A DNA stretch of 64,000 bases from Peribacillus sp. Bi96 (GTDB lineage Bacteria; Bacillota; Bacilli; Bacillales; DSM-1321). The notes under the pieces were generated by a model that saw nothing but the letters and a program-made list of their open reading frames with translations, searched no databases and was not told the origin of the DNA. Positions 1 through 8,367 of this stretch are shown here, piece by piece. Within the stretch, counting starts at the first letter, position 1; each line of letters opens with the position of its first letter. Position numbers and translations under genes: made by a program. The stretch spans positions 1 through 64,000 of the forward strand of contig NZ_CAKKLV010000026.1 in assembly GCF_918698115.1 (NCBI RefSeq), written 5' to 3'.

Positions 1-205
1 CTTCTCTCATGCGAGAAAAGAACGTATCCGGTATTAGCTCCGGTTTCCCGAAGTTATCCCAGTCTTATAGGCAGGTTGCCCACGTGTTACTCACCCGTCC
101 GCCGCTAATCTCAGGGAGCAAGCTCCCGTCGATTCGCTCGACTTGCATGTATTAGGCACGCCGCCAGCGTTCGTCCTGAGCCAGGATCAAACTCTCCGAA
201 GAAAT
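1..205 (-). rRNA. rrs: 16S ribosomal RNA, 5' end (partial)
   Basis: This is the first ~200 nt of a small-subunit rRNA gene, reading leftwards out of the window. The complement of 176-195 is the universal 16S 5' primer site (AGAGTTTGATCCTGGCTCAG). It is followed by the conserved helices containing the GACGAACGCTGGCGGC motif. The mature 5' end is placed near 205 by comparison with Bacillus 16S; it may be off by a few bases. The gene lies directly downstream of two strong promoters and a boxA-like leader, as expected for an rrn operon. Confidence 0.97.
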
Positions 206-325
206 GTTTGACTTGCTCATTTTGCTTTTTTGATAGTGTGTGCTCACTTAAAATTTAACGTTGGCGCTTTGTTTTGTTCAGTTTTCAAAGAGCAATTACT
301 CGCTATCTCTCTTAGCGACTTTAAT

Positions 326-354
326 ATCTTAACACCTTATCGCTACTTCGTCAA
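326..354 (-). promoter_or_regulatory. rrn promoter P2 (sigma-A type)
   Basis: On the minus strand a -35 TTGACG (349-354) and a -10 TAAGAT (326-331) are separated by exactly 17 nt. It is the promoter nearer to the 16S gene. A boxA-like TGCTCTTTGA sits in the leader at 285-294, consistent with rRNA antitermination by Nus factors. Confidence 0.75.
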
Positions 355-419
355 TAAGTTTTTTCAAAAAAGTTTTTTTCACTCTTTTTCGAAAGCCCTT
401 ATGTTGCAGCAACTTTTAT

Positions 420-448
420 AATATACCAGCGTATAAATTAATAGTCAA
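420..448 (-). promoter_or_regulatory. rrn promoter P1 (sigma-A type)
   Basis: On the minus strand a -35 TTGACT (443-448) and a -10 TATATT (420-425) are separated by 17 nt, about 94 nt upstream of P2. Tandem promoters of this spacing are typical of Bacillus rRNA operons. Confidence 0.7.
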
Positions 449-480
449 TAGATTTTTTGATTATTATTCACATTTAAATA

Positions 481-717
481 TCATGACTGATTCCTTTTGG
501 CTAAGTTTGTTTTCACCCTCATATACATCAGGCATTCCTCCTCAGTACTTACCCTTTTAAACAGCCTGAAAAGGATATTATATTTTTCACTTATTGCCCT
601 TTTGACTAAGTGATCAATTCTTTCATCCTGCAAATCGAATAGTATTTCATCCATCTCTCTTTTTAACAAGTACTCCAATTCCATCTTTTCTTTATCATTA
701 ATCAATAAACCGAGCAT
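481..717 (-). CDS. Conserved hypothetical small protein (78 aa)
   Basis: This is a 78-residue, highly charged protein without membrane segments. It has runs of Glu/Lys/Arg that suggest a mostly helical fold. I do not recognise a named family. It is taken as real because a strong ribosome binding site (GGAGG, 8 nt before the ATG) precedes it, and because the reading frame fills most of the space between pdaB and the rRNA promoters. It is transcribed towards the rRNA operon, divergently from pdaB. No function is proposed. Confidence 0.6.
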   Translation of the reverse strand: MLGLLINDKEKMELEYLLKREMDEILFDLQDERIDHLVKRAISEKYNILFRLFKRVSTEEECLMYMRVKTNLAKRNQS

Positions 718-849
718 GATTCACACCTCCACCAGACATCTTTCCCCATTCCCACCGATTTTATGAAGTTTCAATAGATTTTTTTGCATAACAAAAATCC
801 TCGTGCATAAATTTGAAGACAAGAGTCTTTTGGACAAGGGGATGGATTT

Positions 850-1602
850 ATGAAATTTTTCATGGTGCTTCAAGCAAAGAACATCAAATATTATTCGTTA
901 ATATTACTAACGGCATTGTTTACCGCTTGGTTCCTTTTTGTACAAAACATTCTTCATGCCCCTGTTTTTTCTACAGAGGATGGACCAAAAGCGGTTTATA
1001 AAGGGGAAAAGAATGTCGCGATTACGTTCAATATTGGCTGGGGTGACGAGAAAGCAGCTCCGATAATAGAAACATTAAAAAGGGAAAAAATTAAATCAGC
1101 CACTTTTTTCCTTTCCGGATCGTGGGCTGAGCGTCATCCAGAAATAGTAGCGGAAATCGGGAAAGAAGGATATGAAATCGGTATGCTTGGTTACGATTAT
1201 AAAGATTACTCCGAAATGGAAGATCAAGAAATCATCCGGGATATATCTAAAGCACAGGAAGTATTTAAAAAACTGAATGTGAAGAATATAGAACTTTTAC
1301 GGGCGCCCACCGGTCATTTTGATAAACGTCTTTTAAAGATCAGTGAGAATTTTGGGTATACTGTGGTTCACTGGAGCATCGATTCAAAGGATTGGACCAA
1401 TCCAGGTGTGGATCGGATCGTCCAAAACATCAACAAGGCCCAAAAAGGGGATATCATCTTGTTACATGCATCTGACTCAGCAAAACAAACGAATAAGGCA
1501 CTGCCAGAACTATTAGATGAACTTCGCTCCAAAAATTTAAACTTCGTTAACGTCTCAGAAATGATTTCCAATTCATCAGCAAGCAGTGAGGAAATTCACT
1601 AA
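850..1602 (+). CDS. pdaB: PdaB-type polysaccharide deacetylase family protein
   Basis: This 250-residue member of the NodB/polysaccharide deacetylase family corresponds to B. subtilis PdaB (YbaN), which is needed to maintain spores late in sporulation. Residues ~15-35 form an N-terminal membrane anchor or uncleaved signal, so the deacetylase domain (about 55-245) lies outside the membrane. The usual NodB metal motifs are degenerate: FNIGWGDE replaces the TFDD motif, and the expected His-x3-His segment reads MLGYDYKDY. The motif LLRAPTGHF and the C-terminal DIILLHAS are well kept. Activity on peptidoglycan is therefore uncertain. An AAGGGG ribosome binding site precedes the ATG. It is divergent from the 78-aa gene and convergent with kbaA, from which a bidirectional terminator separates it. 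Confidence 0.9.
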   Translation: MKFFMVLQAKNIKYYSLILLTALFTAWFLFVQNILHAPVFSTEDGPKAVYKGEKNVAITFNIGWGDEKAAPIIETLKREKIKSATFFLSGSWAERHPEIVAEIGKEGYEIGMLGYDYKDYSEMEDQEIIRDISKAQEVFKKLNVKNIELLRAPTGHFDKRLLKISENFGYTVVHWSIDSKDWTNPGVDRIVQNINKAQKGDIILLHASDSAKQTNKALPELLDELRSKNLNFVNVSEMISNSSASSEEIH

Positions 1603-1634
1603 CACCCTTCAATGAATAATATTGCAAAAAACGG

Positions 1635-1680
1635 AAAACTGCGTACCAATGGTCCCCCTAACCATTAGTACGCAGTTTTT
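1635..1680. terminator. Bidirectional terminator between pdaB and kbaA
   Basis: Near-perfect stem AAAACTGCGTAC / GTACGCAGTTTT with an inner AATGGT/ACCATT pairing. It is flanked by A-rich sequence on the left and T-rich sequence on the right, so it can terminate both convergent transcripts. Confidence 0.85.
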
Positions 1681-1719
1681 ATGTTGACTTCCTTATGTAT
1701 GGTCCAACTTACAAATAGC

Positions 1720-2403
1720 TTAGCTACCCTTACCTAATTCGCCCGCTTTCATTTTCTTTTCCTTCGTTCCAGTTGGCTTATGTGCTCTTTTACTAGCTAA
1801 TTCTTTTTGAGAACGTTCGATCAATTTGCCTAAAATCAATAATTGATAAGCATTGCAGAACAGCAACGGAAACAGCATGAAGTAAAGCCAGCCTTCAACG
1901 TTGGTTTTCAGAACGGGCACCCACTCCAATACCGTGACCACGACCATGAAAAACAAGGCAGGCATAAAGGACTGGGCATTCGTCTGTTTCATTTTGAAAT
2001 AAGCTGTAATCAGCCCTGCGGCCAATACGACCAATGCTAACACGATGTAGGAACTAATCCCCTCGCCTGAACCAAAGCTAAGATACCGCAGATAAACTAG
2101 ATCAAATACAACAAAAAGGATAAGTACAAGTTGAACGGCATTCCATAAGGAAGCGCTTTTAAATATTCCCAGACCAAAACGATGGATCGTTAAATAAGCA
2201 AAAAAGCCAGCTTGGCTTATGACACTAAAAATTAAGCCAACACCGAATAACCAAATAAAAGTGGATAGGATGGCACTGACTTCAAAAGAAGAAAAATAAG
2301 GCTTGAACTCACTCCATCGAGCCAAGAACCCTACAACTCCGCCCGTTACACCACCGATAAGCAATGTTGTTAAAAACAATTTAACTAAATTACGGCTGTT
2401 CAT
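1720..2403 (-). CDS. kbaA: KinB-signalling pathway activation protein KbaA
   Basis: This 227-residue integral membrane protein has about six hydrophobic segments and a basic C-terminal tail (roughly residues 195-227). Its position between gerD and pdaB and its hydrophobic profile identify it as KbaA. In B. subtilis KbaA is a membrane protein required for the KinB histidine kinase to feed the Spo0 phosphorelay at the start of sporulation. The start is supported by GGAGG 6 nt before the ATG. It is somewhat longer than the B. subtilis protein (about 198 aa), mainly through the charged tail. It is transcribed divergently from gerD across a ~137-bp spacer. Confidence 0.85.
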   Translation of the reverse strand: MNSRNLVKLFLTTLLIGGVTGGVVGFLARWSEFKPYFSSFEVSAILSTFIWLFGVGLIFSVISQAGFFAYLTIHRFGLGIFKSASLWNAVQLVLILFVVFDLVYLRYLSFGSGEGISSYIVLALVVLAAGLITAYFKMKQTNAQSFMPALFFMVVVTVLEWVPVLKTNVEGWLYFMLFPLLFCNAYQLLILGKLIERSQKELASKRAHKPTGTKEKKMKAGELGKGS

Positions 2404-2540
2404 TGTTTTCCTCCATACATTTCTATTTCATTTCCTTAATTGTACCAACCAAATTTGGAAAAATCCACTTATTCCACCATAGAATAATATCGCCGATTGG
2501 AACCATATTAACATTAAGAAGGATGAAAGGGGCCCTGCGT

Positions 2541-3119
2541 ATGAGAGTGGGAGTTGCTTTGCTTTTCACGTCATTCTTACTCGTTTGTTCCGGTTGTGCT
2601 CAAAATGGAACAGGTGCAGATAAAATGGAGTATGAAGAGACAAAGAAAATGGTCGTCGATATCTTGAAAACAGATGATGGAAAAAAAGCCATCCAGGATA
2701 TCATTTCCGATGATAAAACGAAGGCTGAACTTATTATGGATTCTGATGTCATAAAGAAGTCCATTGAAGATATGATCACTTCAGATAAAGGAAAGGAATT
2801 TTGGAAAAAGACATTTAAGGATCCTGAATTCGCTTCCGCTTATGCTAAAGCTCTAGAAGACGAACATAAAAAGCTATTGAAGGATTTAACCGCTGATCCG
2901 CAGTATCGCGGAATGATCATGGATATATTGAAAGAACCGGATATGGAAAAAGAAATGAATAAATTATTAAAAACCAAGGAAATGCGTTCCGTCTATAAAG
3001 AGCTGATCATCGAAACAATGGAGAGTCCTCTCGTTCAAGCAAAAATACAAGAGAGATTGGATAAAGCAGCTACTAAAGCCGTAGAGAAGGAAAATAAGGA
3101 TAAAAAGGCGAAGGAATGA
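2541..3119 (+). CDS. gerD: Spore germination lipoprotein GerD
   Basis: This is a 192-residue lipoprotein. Its signal peptide ends at a lipobox around residue 20 (LLVCSGC, lipidated Cys in the last position). The mature part is highly charged and helical. In B. subtilis GerD sits at the spore inner membrane and helps assemble nutrient germinant receptors into the germinosome. The frame is open further upstream, but the ATG at 2541 is preferred: AAAGGGG lies 8 nt before it and the signal peptide begins there. Length agrees with the B. subtilis protein (about 185 aa). The gene is alone between kbaA and salA on the opposite strand. Confidence 0.9.
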   Translation: MRVGVALLFTSFLLVCSGCAQNGTGADKMEYEETKKMVVDILKTDDGKKAIQDIISDDKTKAELIMDSDVIKKSIEDMITSDKGKEFWKKTFKDPEFASAYAKALEDEHKKLLKDLTADPQYRGMIMDILKEPDMEKEMNKLLKTKEMRSVYKELIIETMESPLVQAKIQERLDKAATKAVEKENKDKKAKE

Positions 3120-3122
3120 AAT

Positions 3123-3156
3123 AAGGCTGATTCCCAATGGAATCAGCCTTCATTTT
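3123..3156. terminator. Terminator between gerD and salA
   Basis: Perfect 12-bp stem AAGGCTGATTCC / GGAATCAGCCTT with a CAAT loop, followed by a T-rich tract on the plus strand. It lies between convergent genes and should end gerD, and probably also salA. Confidence 0.85.
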
Positions 3157-4213
3157 ATTGTAGCTTTTCTATGACCTTTTTCGCGATATCCTCGTAAATC
3201 CTGCCTAACCTATGATCTGCTGCGTAAATGGATGGAGCAAAATCCTCTTCGTTCCAATCTGGCTGTTGCAGGGGCAGTTGACCTAAAACTTCTGTACGAA
3301 GCTCTTCTGCAAGCTTTTTGCCGCCGCCTTTTCCAAATACATATTCTTTTTCACCGGTCGTTTTACTTTCGAAGAACGACATATTCTCAATGACACCAAT
3401 GACTTCGTGTTCTGTCTTGATGGCCATTGCACCCGCTCTTGCAGCAACGAAGGCTGCGGTTGGATGAGGTGTCGTAACGATGATTTCTTTACATGAAGGG
3501 AGCATCGTATGCACGTCCAATGCAACATCGCCCGTACCCGGTGGTAAGTCAAGGACTAAATAGTCCAACTCTCCCCATTCCACTTCATTAAAGAAACTGT
3601 TCAACATTTTACCCAGCATCGGTCCTCTCCAGATGATGGGCGCGTTATCTTCTACAAAAAAGCCCATTGAGATAACTTGAACGCCAAATCGTTCCACAGG
3701 TATGATTTTCTCCCCGCGAACAACCGGTCTTTTTGTTATCCCCATCATATCCGGTACGCTGAATCCATAAATATCGGCGTCAACCAGTCCAACCTTTTTA
3801 CCTAAACGAGCAAGTGAAGTGGCGAAGTTCACTGAAATCGTTGATTTACCCACTCCGCCTTTACCACTGGCAATCGCAATAAATTGTGTTTTGCTGTTAG
3901 GTCCTAGTAAACCTTGGTCAACTTCATCCTGCGGCATATTCTCACGGTGTTTAGCCAACTCGTCTTCAGAAAGTTCCGTGAAGCGGATACCTACTGATTC
4001 AGCTCCGTTCGTTTTCAGTAAGTCCACCACTTCCGTTTGCATTTGCATTTGCTCGGCAGTCCCCGTTTTTGCAATCGCAAGTTTAACGCTTACATGATTC
4101 TTTTCAGGCTTTATTTTAATTTCTATAATTCCATTAGAATCTTCAAGGCTTTTATGTAGAAAAGGGTCTTTAAGATCCTTTAATAAATTCAGTACTTTCT
4201 CTTCTGTTAGCAA
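3155..4213 (-). CDS. salA: SalA, Mrp/NBP35-family P-loop ATPase
   Basis: This is a 352-residue Mrp-family protein. An N-terminal MIP18/DUF59-like domain (about 1-95) is followed by a ParA/MinD-type ATPase domain with the deviant Walker A ASGKGGVGKST near residue 113. The Mrp motif DLPPGTGDV and the later HPTAAFVAARAG are also present. In B. subtilis SalA derepresses protease genes by repressing scoC; other Mrp proteins carry Fe-S clusters. A TTG at 4213 is chosen as start because AGGGG lies 8 nt upstream and gives the same length as B. subtilis SalA; an in-frame GTG at 4222 has no room for such a site. It is followed by cwlD upstream in the same direction. Confidence 0.88.
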   Translation of the reverse strand: MLTEEKVLNLLKDLKDPFLHKSLEDSNGIIEIKIKPEKNHVSVKLAIAKTGTAEQMQMQTEVVDLLKTNGAESVGIRFTELSEDELAKHRENMPQDEVDQGLLGPNSKTQFIAIASGKGGVGKSTISVNFATSLARLGKKVGLVDADIYGFSVPDMMGITKRPVVRGEKIIPVERFGVQVISMGFFVEDNAPIIWRGPMLGKMLNSFFNEVEWGELDYLVLDLPPGTGDVALDVHTMLPSCKEIIVTTPHPTAAFVAARAGAMAIKTEHEVIGVIENMSFFESKTTGEKEYVFGKGGGKKLAEELRTEVLGQLPLQQPDWNEEDFAPSIYAADHRLGRIYEDIAKKVIEKLQ

Positions 4214-4320
4214 GTCGAGCACCCCTTTGAATTCGTTTTATTTTCCCATTTCAGTATACCATATTACCGAAAGAAAGCTTATAATCCTGCCCTGTATTCG
4301 TTTTCCTGAATTTTCCCCAA

Positions 4321-4350
4321 AAATAAAAAGGCCTTGTACCCTACAAGACC
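4321..4350 (-). terminator. Terminator downstream of cwlD
   Basis: On the minus strand a stem GGTCTTGTA / TACAAGGCC is followed by TTTTTATTT. It lies between cwlD and salA, so cwlD probably forms its own transcription unit with ybaK. Confidence 0.8.
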
Positions 4351-4356
4351 CAGAAA

Positions 4357-5073
4357 TCACTTTTCATCCGATAGTTTCTCCTCTGTGAAGTAACGTAAAA
4401 TCCCCATATAAATCGAACTGGCAATCTTATCTTGATACCCATCACTGATAAGGCGTTCCCTTTCTTCTGTATTGGAAAGGAAGCCTATTTCCACAAGCGC
4501 TCCCGGTTTCTTGGCATTATTCATCAAATACACATGATTTATCGTTTTTGCGTCACGCTTTGTATTTTCAAGATTTCTTATGATTTCGGTCTGTATGAAT
4601 TTTGCCACCTGCTCATTTTCCTCAAACCTGTTCGTATAGAAGGTTTGTGCTCCCTTCGATGATGCTGAGGGAAAAGAATTCAAATGAATGCTTAAGAATA
4701 AGTCCGCTTCCGAATCATTGATCATTTCAACCCGATTTCGTAAGTCTTCCTGTTTTCGCTGACGTATTCCTTTCGTTTTACTATGCGCCAGATCCTCGTC
4801 CTTCTCACGCGTCATGATGACCAGGGCACCCTGTTCCTGTAAATAGTCCCGGACCTTTAATGAAACGGATAGGGCTATTTCCTTTTCCATTACCTCTTGT
4901 ACATTTGCCCCGCCATCCATACCCCCATGTCCGGCGTCCAGAACGATTACCTTACCTGCCAAAGGAAGGTTCCAGGAGTCCCAAGAATCATCTTCCACAA
5001 ATTTAAAAGTTATAATTAAAAAAAGGACAAACAATCCCATTGCGATTCCTGTATATTTCAGCTTTCTGCGCAT
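4357..5073 (-). CDS. cwlD: N-acetylmuramoyl-L-alanine amidase CwlD
   Basis: This 238-residue zinc amidase of the Amidase_3 family has a single N-terminal membrane segment (about 7-24). The catalytic domain begins with LDAGHGGMDGGA, containing the first zinc-binding His and downstream Glu. A second His is in LSIHLNSF, and the active-site Glu is in LVEIGFLSN. CwlD cleaves the peptide from muramic acid during spore cortex synthesis. This is the first step towards muramic-delta-lactam, which cortex-lytic enzymes recognise in germination. Length and position between salA and ybaK match B. subtilis (237 aa). Confidence 0.92.
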   Translation of the reverse strand: MRRKLKYTGIAMGLFVLFLIITFKFVEDDSWDSWNLPLAGKVIVLDAGHGGMDGGANVQEVMEKEIALSVSLKVRDYLQEQGALVIMTREKDEDLAHSKTKGIRQRKQEDLRNRVEMINDSEADLFLSIHLNSFPSASSKGAQTFYTNRFEENEQVAKFIQTEIIRNLENTKRDAKTINHVYLMNNAKKPGALVEIGFLSNTEERERLISDGYQDKIASSIYMGILRYFTEEKLSDEK

Positions 5074-5156
5074 GACCGTTCCCCTTCCATTATCCCTCTA
5101 TTAAAAAGTATGGGACAAACCATGGAATTAGAACAAACAATGGAATTTTTGCCTTC

Positions 5157-5582
5157 TTAATGCAGTTTCATTTTATAACGTTTTTCACCAGTCTTAAAAC
5201 CGTCCACCCACCACTCTCCTACAAATCCCTCACAACAATAAAACAAACCTTCATTGAAAGCGTTATTCGCTGTGACTTCCCGCCAATACAAAATGAAGTT
5301 AAAAAGAGTATCGATCAAAAACTTCTCTTCCTTCCGGCACCGGAACCTTACATCGTCCTCTGACTCACCATAATAACCAAACTTACTATAGTTAGCTCCT
5401 AATAAATATGCCTCGATGGCCACATCAAAGTAGCTTTCCTCCAAGACTTCCATGAAATCCTGTCCAAAGTAACGCTGAATCCTACTCTTCATATCAGCAA
5501 TAGAAAGGTCCCTGAGTAGCCTACGTTCGAACTTCAATTGCCTTTCCCTTTGCATCTCCTGTAAACCTAATATCACAGTCAT
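5157..5582 (-). CDS. ybaK: YbaK family protein (DUF2521)
   Basis: This 141-residue soluble protein of unknown function is found next to cwlD in Bacillus. It is acidic to neutral and rich in aromatic residues, with no membrane segment. The ATG is supported by a strong GGAGGTG site 5 nt upstream. A GC-rich palindrome (GGGGTCTGGCCCC) ends directly before that site. The name follows genomic position and overall resemblance to B. subtilis YbaK (about 147 aa). It should not be confused with the YbaK/ProRS editing-domain family. Confidence 0.8.
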   Translation of the reverse strand: MTVILGLQEMQRERQLKFERRLLRDLSIADMKSRIQRYFGQDFMEVLEESYFDVAIEAYLLGANYSKFGYYGESEDDVRFRCRKEEKFLIDTLFNFILYWREVTANNAFNEGLFYCCEGFVGEWWVDGFKTGEKRYKMKLH

Positions 5583-6723
5583 ATTTCACCTCCGGGGCCA
5601 GACCCCATTTCCCAAATTATTTCCCGAGACATAATTTAGTTTTTGCGTTATACCATGAACCATTCATTGATTGTATTGGCAAAAAATAATGAGGATAAGT
5701 TCAGAATGTGTATTGAAGAAAAACATGAAGGATGCGATTTGTTAACAGATTTCTTCTTTTAAAGACAGACTGCACCATTTCGGGTTCTTCGTCGGGATAC
5801 ATGCAATGATTCTTCCCCATTGTCCTTCAACGGCTTACATCCCTGCAGCTATTTTAAAGGCACTCAGGAGCTTTCTTGTGGGGCTTATCCTTTATATGAA
5901 TAAAAAACAGAACCTAGGCAGCTAAGACTAATCAAGAATATAAAGCTCAGGCTCATCCTTTAAGCTGTGCTATTTTTTGAAATACATCTTTAACTCCCTA
6001 TAATTTGCTGCTCAGGGTGCTTCCCGAGGTTGTCCTTACCGACTCGGGTCGCTCACTGCCCGTGCCTCGCAGGTTATTCATCAGAACATCATTGCCTGCC
6101 CTTTATCAGCTACTCTATAGGCTATGCCCTGCAAGAGATACGTTCTCCAAAAACCGATAATACATCTGACTTTCTTTCTCTTCGACCCAAATGATGGAAA
6201 ACTATTAATGCAAATACCAAGAGTTAGGATTATACTTGTAAGGAAATATTTTCAATTTAATGTGAGGAATGACAGTTTTTTATAAAAGACCTACTCGTTA
6301 TAGATTTCCTTGATTGGCACATGAAGTTTACGCGATTAAATCCTCGGGAATATAGTTATGGTACAATTATCCTGGAAAACAATTAGAAAATGGGGAGTCT
6401 CTTTAAAAATGTGTTATGCTAATGTACCCACTGATTTCAGACTTAATACTTGCAAATGGACGTATTAAAAACTTAAGGTATGAGTATGAATGATGCAAAA
6501 CTGAAAGTAAGTGGGGCAATAAAAAAAGTAAGGATATAGAGGAAGCTCTGTTATGTTCCTTCAGATGATACGAAGGATAAAGCAGCTTAGATGGACAGGT
6601 AAAAACTAAATGGAAACATACAGAATTGCCGATAGATAGTTGCATCCAAAATTCAAACGATCCACCATTTTAATCGTTCATTTTCCCTATCTTTTAACTT
6701 ACAAAATAAATGGAGTGATATAT
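5583..6723. other. 1.1-kb intergenic segment with a GC-rich folded element
   Basis: No convincing gene is present; all six frames are broken. Most of it is AT-rich, but about 5930-6190 is GC-richer. Read on the minus strand this part holds two clear stems: GCAGG/CCTGC (6069-6073 with 6095-6099) and CCCGAG/CTCGGG (6023-6028 with 6043-6048). This looks like RNA structure or the relic of a mobile element; I cannot assign a family. In B. subtilis this interval would hold ybaJ, which is absent here. Confidence 0.5.
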
Positions 6724-8259
6724 ATGTCTGATCAATTTGATTCAAAAAGAAAAGCTTTTGAAATTGAAAATAATATAACGTATAACGAAGAAGGATATTA
6801 TATAAAAAATAAAAGCAGCTTTATCTTTAAAAAAAGTAAAATAACGGTTGTTTCCCCCGTATACAATGCAGAAAATTTTTTACGAAAAACCATCGATTCA
6901 GTCATTAATCAATCAATTGGTTTCAAAAATATAGAATACATTCTTGTTGACGATGGATCTACGGATTCATCACGTGAAATCTTGCTGGAATATGCCGATA
7001 CATATAAAAATATCATGGTTGTTTTTTTAAAAAATAATACGGGTACACCCGCCCAGCCACGAAACCTTGGCATAAAGTTAGCAAAATCCGATTATATAAC
7101 TTTTCTGGATGCGGATGATTGGTTGGATAAGGACGGTTTGAAATCGTTATATACGGTAATCAAGGGTAGCAATGATGATTATATAGTGGGAAAAACAATA
7201 GAAGTGGGGTCAAAGGGCAATAAAATAGTCGGTGAATATGAATCGTGCAAGGAAAGGAGAAATGTATCTCCATTCTCCATTCCGCATCTTTTTCATCACC
7301 TAGGACCAAGGGCAAGGATGATGAAGCTCAAATTGCTAAAAGATTACAATATTCAGTACCCTGAGATGAAATTTGCAGAGGATAAACAGTTTTTCATTGA
7401 CGTACTTATACATTGTAAATCGATTTCGACAACGACCCAAGTCGTTTATTATTTGAATCGAATGGATGACAATGACGCATCCCTAACAAAACAGACTGAT
7501 GTCATGGAAAAAATGGATACAAATATACGAGTGATCAACTATGTAAAGAGTAAACAGTTGGATATAGAGAAGGAAAAGATGATCTTAAACAGGCTTTATG
7601 AATTTGATTCCATTACAAGATTGTTCAATCGATATCATTTCTTAAAAAGTGAAGATACCGAAGAATACTTCAATAAATTCCAGGAAGTCATCGATACGAC
7701 CAAAGATTTGAGCTATGATGTATCGGAATCTTTTTTCCATCCGATCAATAAGGTTGCCTACGACCTTTTCCTTGAGGGCCGTTATGATGATATCAAGAAA
7801 TTATATAAATGGGACAAGAAAGAGAAGATAAAAAATTATGTGATTGAAAATAATTTACCATATATGAATGTCCCGCTTTCCAAGGAGAAAAACAAACAAA
7901 TCCGTGTGCCAATGCTCGCCCTTTTCCATGGCGGTTCATTCTTTCAAGATCGTTATACTCTAACAGTCGATATATATGGTGATCATGTTCAAAAGGTACA
8001 GCATATCGTCCTTAGAGACCGTAAAAATGTGACTCAGGAATATAAATTTCCTTTGAACGTCAATGAAAATGGAAGGGCAACTGCTGAATTGGATTTAGAG
8101 ACACTTAATCAGCTTAAGTCATCAAGCTATGAAGTATTCGTCCAGTATAACGATTATCAAAAACTGTACATTTCCAAAAAAGAACAAGTCGTGTTTAATA
8201 AAAGGACATTTAACTTTTACTCGACGATAAACTCCAATCTTGGCTTTAGAATCAATTAG
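6724..8259 (+). CDS. Family 2 glycosyltransferase, TarS/TarP-like architecture
   Basis: This 511-residue protein has an N-terminal GT-A glycosyltransferase domain (about 38-270). It shows VVSPVYNAE, the nucleotide-binding DDGST (76-80) and the metal-binding DADDW (129-133). The motif TPAQPRNLG and the later FAEDKQFF resemble wall-teichoic-acid glycosyltransferases of the TarS/TarP type. Residues ~300-511 form a separate C-terminal region with beta-rich character. There are no membrane segments, so it probably acts on the cytoplasmic face, adding a sugar to a polyol-phosphate or other polymer; donor and acceptor are unknown. The open frame extends 28 codons upstream, but the ATG at 6724 has a GGAGTG site about 7 nt before it. 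It stands alone between non-coding stretches in an accessory segment. Confidence 0.82.
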   Translation: MSDQFDSKRKAFEIENNITYNEEGYYIKNKSSFIFKKSKITVVSPVYNAENFLRKTIDSVINQSIGFKNIEYILVDDGSTDSSREILLEYADTYKNIMVVFLKNNTGTPAQPRNLGIKLAKSDYITFLDADDWLDKDGLKSLYTVIKGSNDDYIVGKTIEVGSKGNKIVGEYESCKERRNVSPFSIPHLFHHLGPRARMMKLKLLKDYNIQYPEMKFAEDKQFFIDVLIHCKSISTTTQVVYYLNRMDDNDASLTKQTDVMEKMDTNIRVINYVKSKQLDIEKEKMILNRLYEFDSITRLFNRYHFLKSEDTEEYFNKFQEVIDTTKDLSYDVSESFFHPINKVAYDLFLEGRYDDIKKLYKWDKKEKIKNYVIENNLPYMNVPLSKEKNKQIRVPMLALFHGGSFFQDRYTLTVDIYGDHVQKVQHIVLRDRKNVTQEYKFPLNVNENGRATAELDLETLNQLKSSSYEVFVQYNDYQKLYISKKEQVVFNKRTFNFYSTINSNLGFRIN

Positions 8260-8335
8260 GATAAAAAAGGACGTCCATCGTATAAACCATCCCTTTTGCT
8301 AAGGTTAAAAAAGAGGCTAGGCTATTTTAGACGGT

Positions 8336-8367
8336 GATCCCTGTATTGCACAGGGGTCATCTTTTTT
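8336..8367 (+). terminator. Terminator downstream of the glycosyltransferase
   Basis: Stem GATCCCTGT / ACAGGGGTC (one T-G pair), loop ATTGC, followed closely by six T residues. Placed 77 nt after the stop codon. Confidence 0.8.

Noticed and set aside
6403-6645. 80-codon minus-strand frame in the spacer before the glycosyltransferase
   Set aside because: Low-complexity, no ribosome binding site and no recognised similarity.
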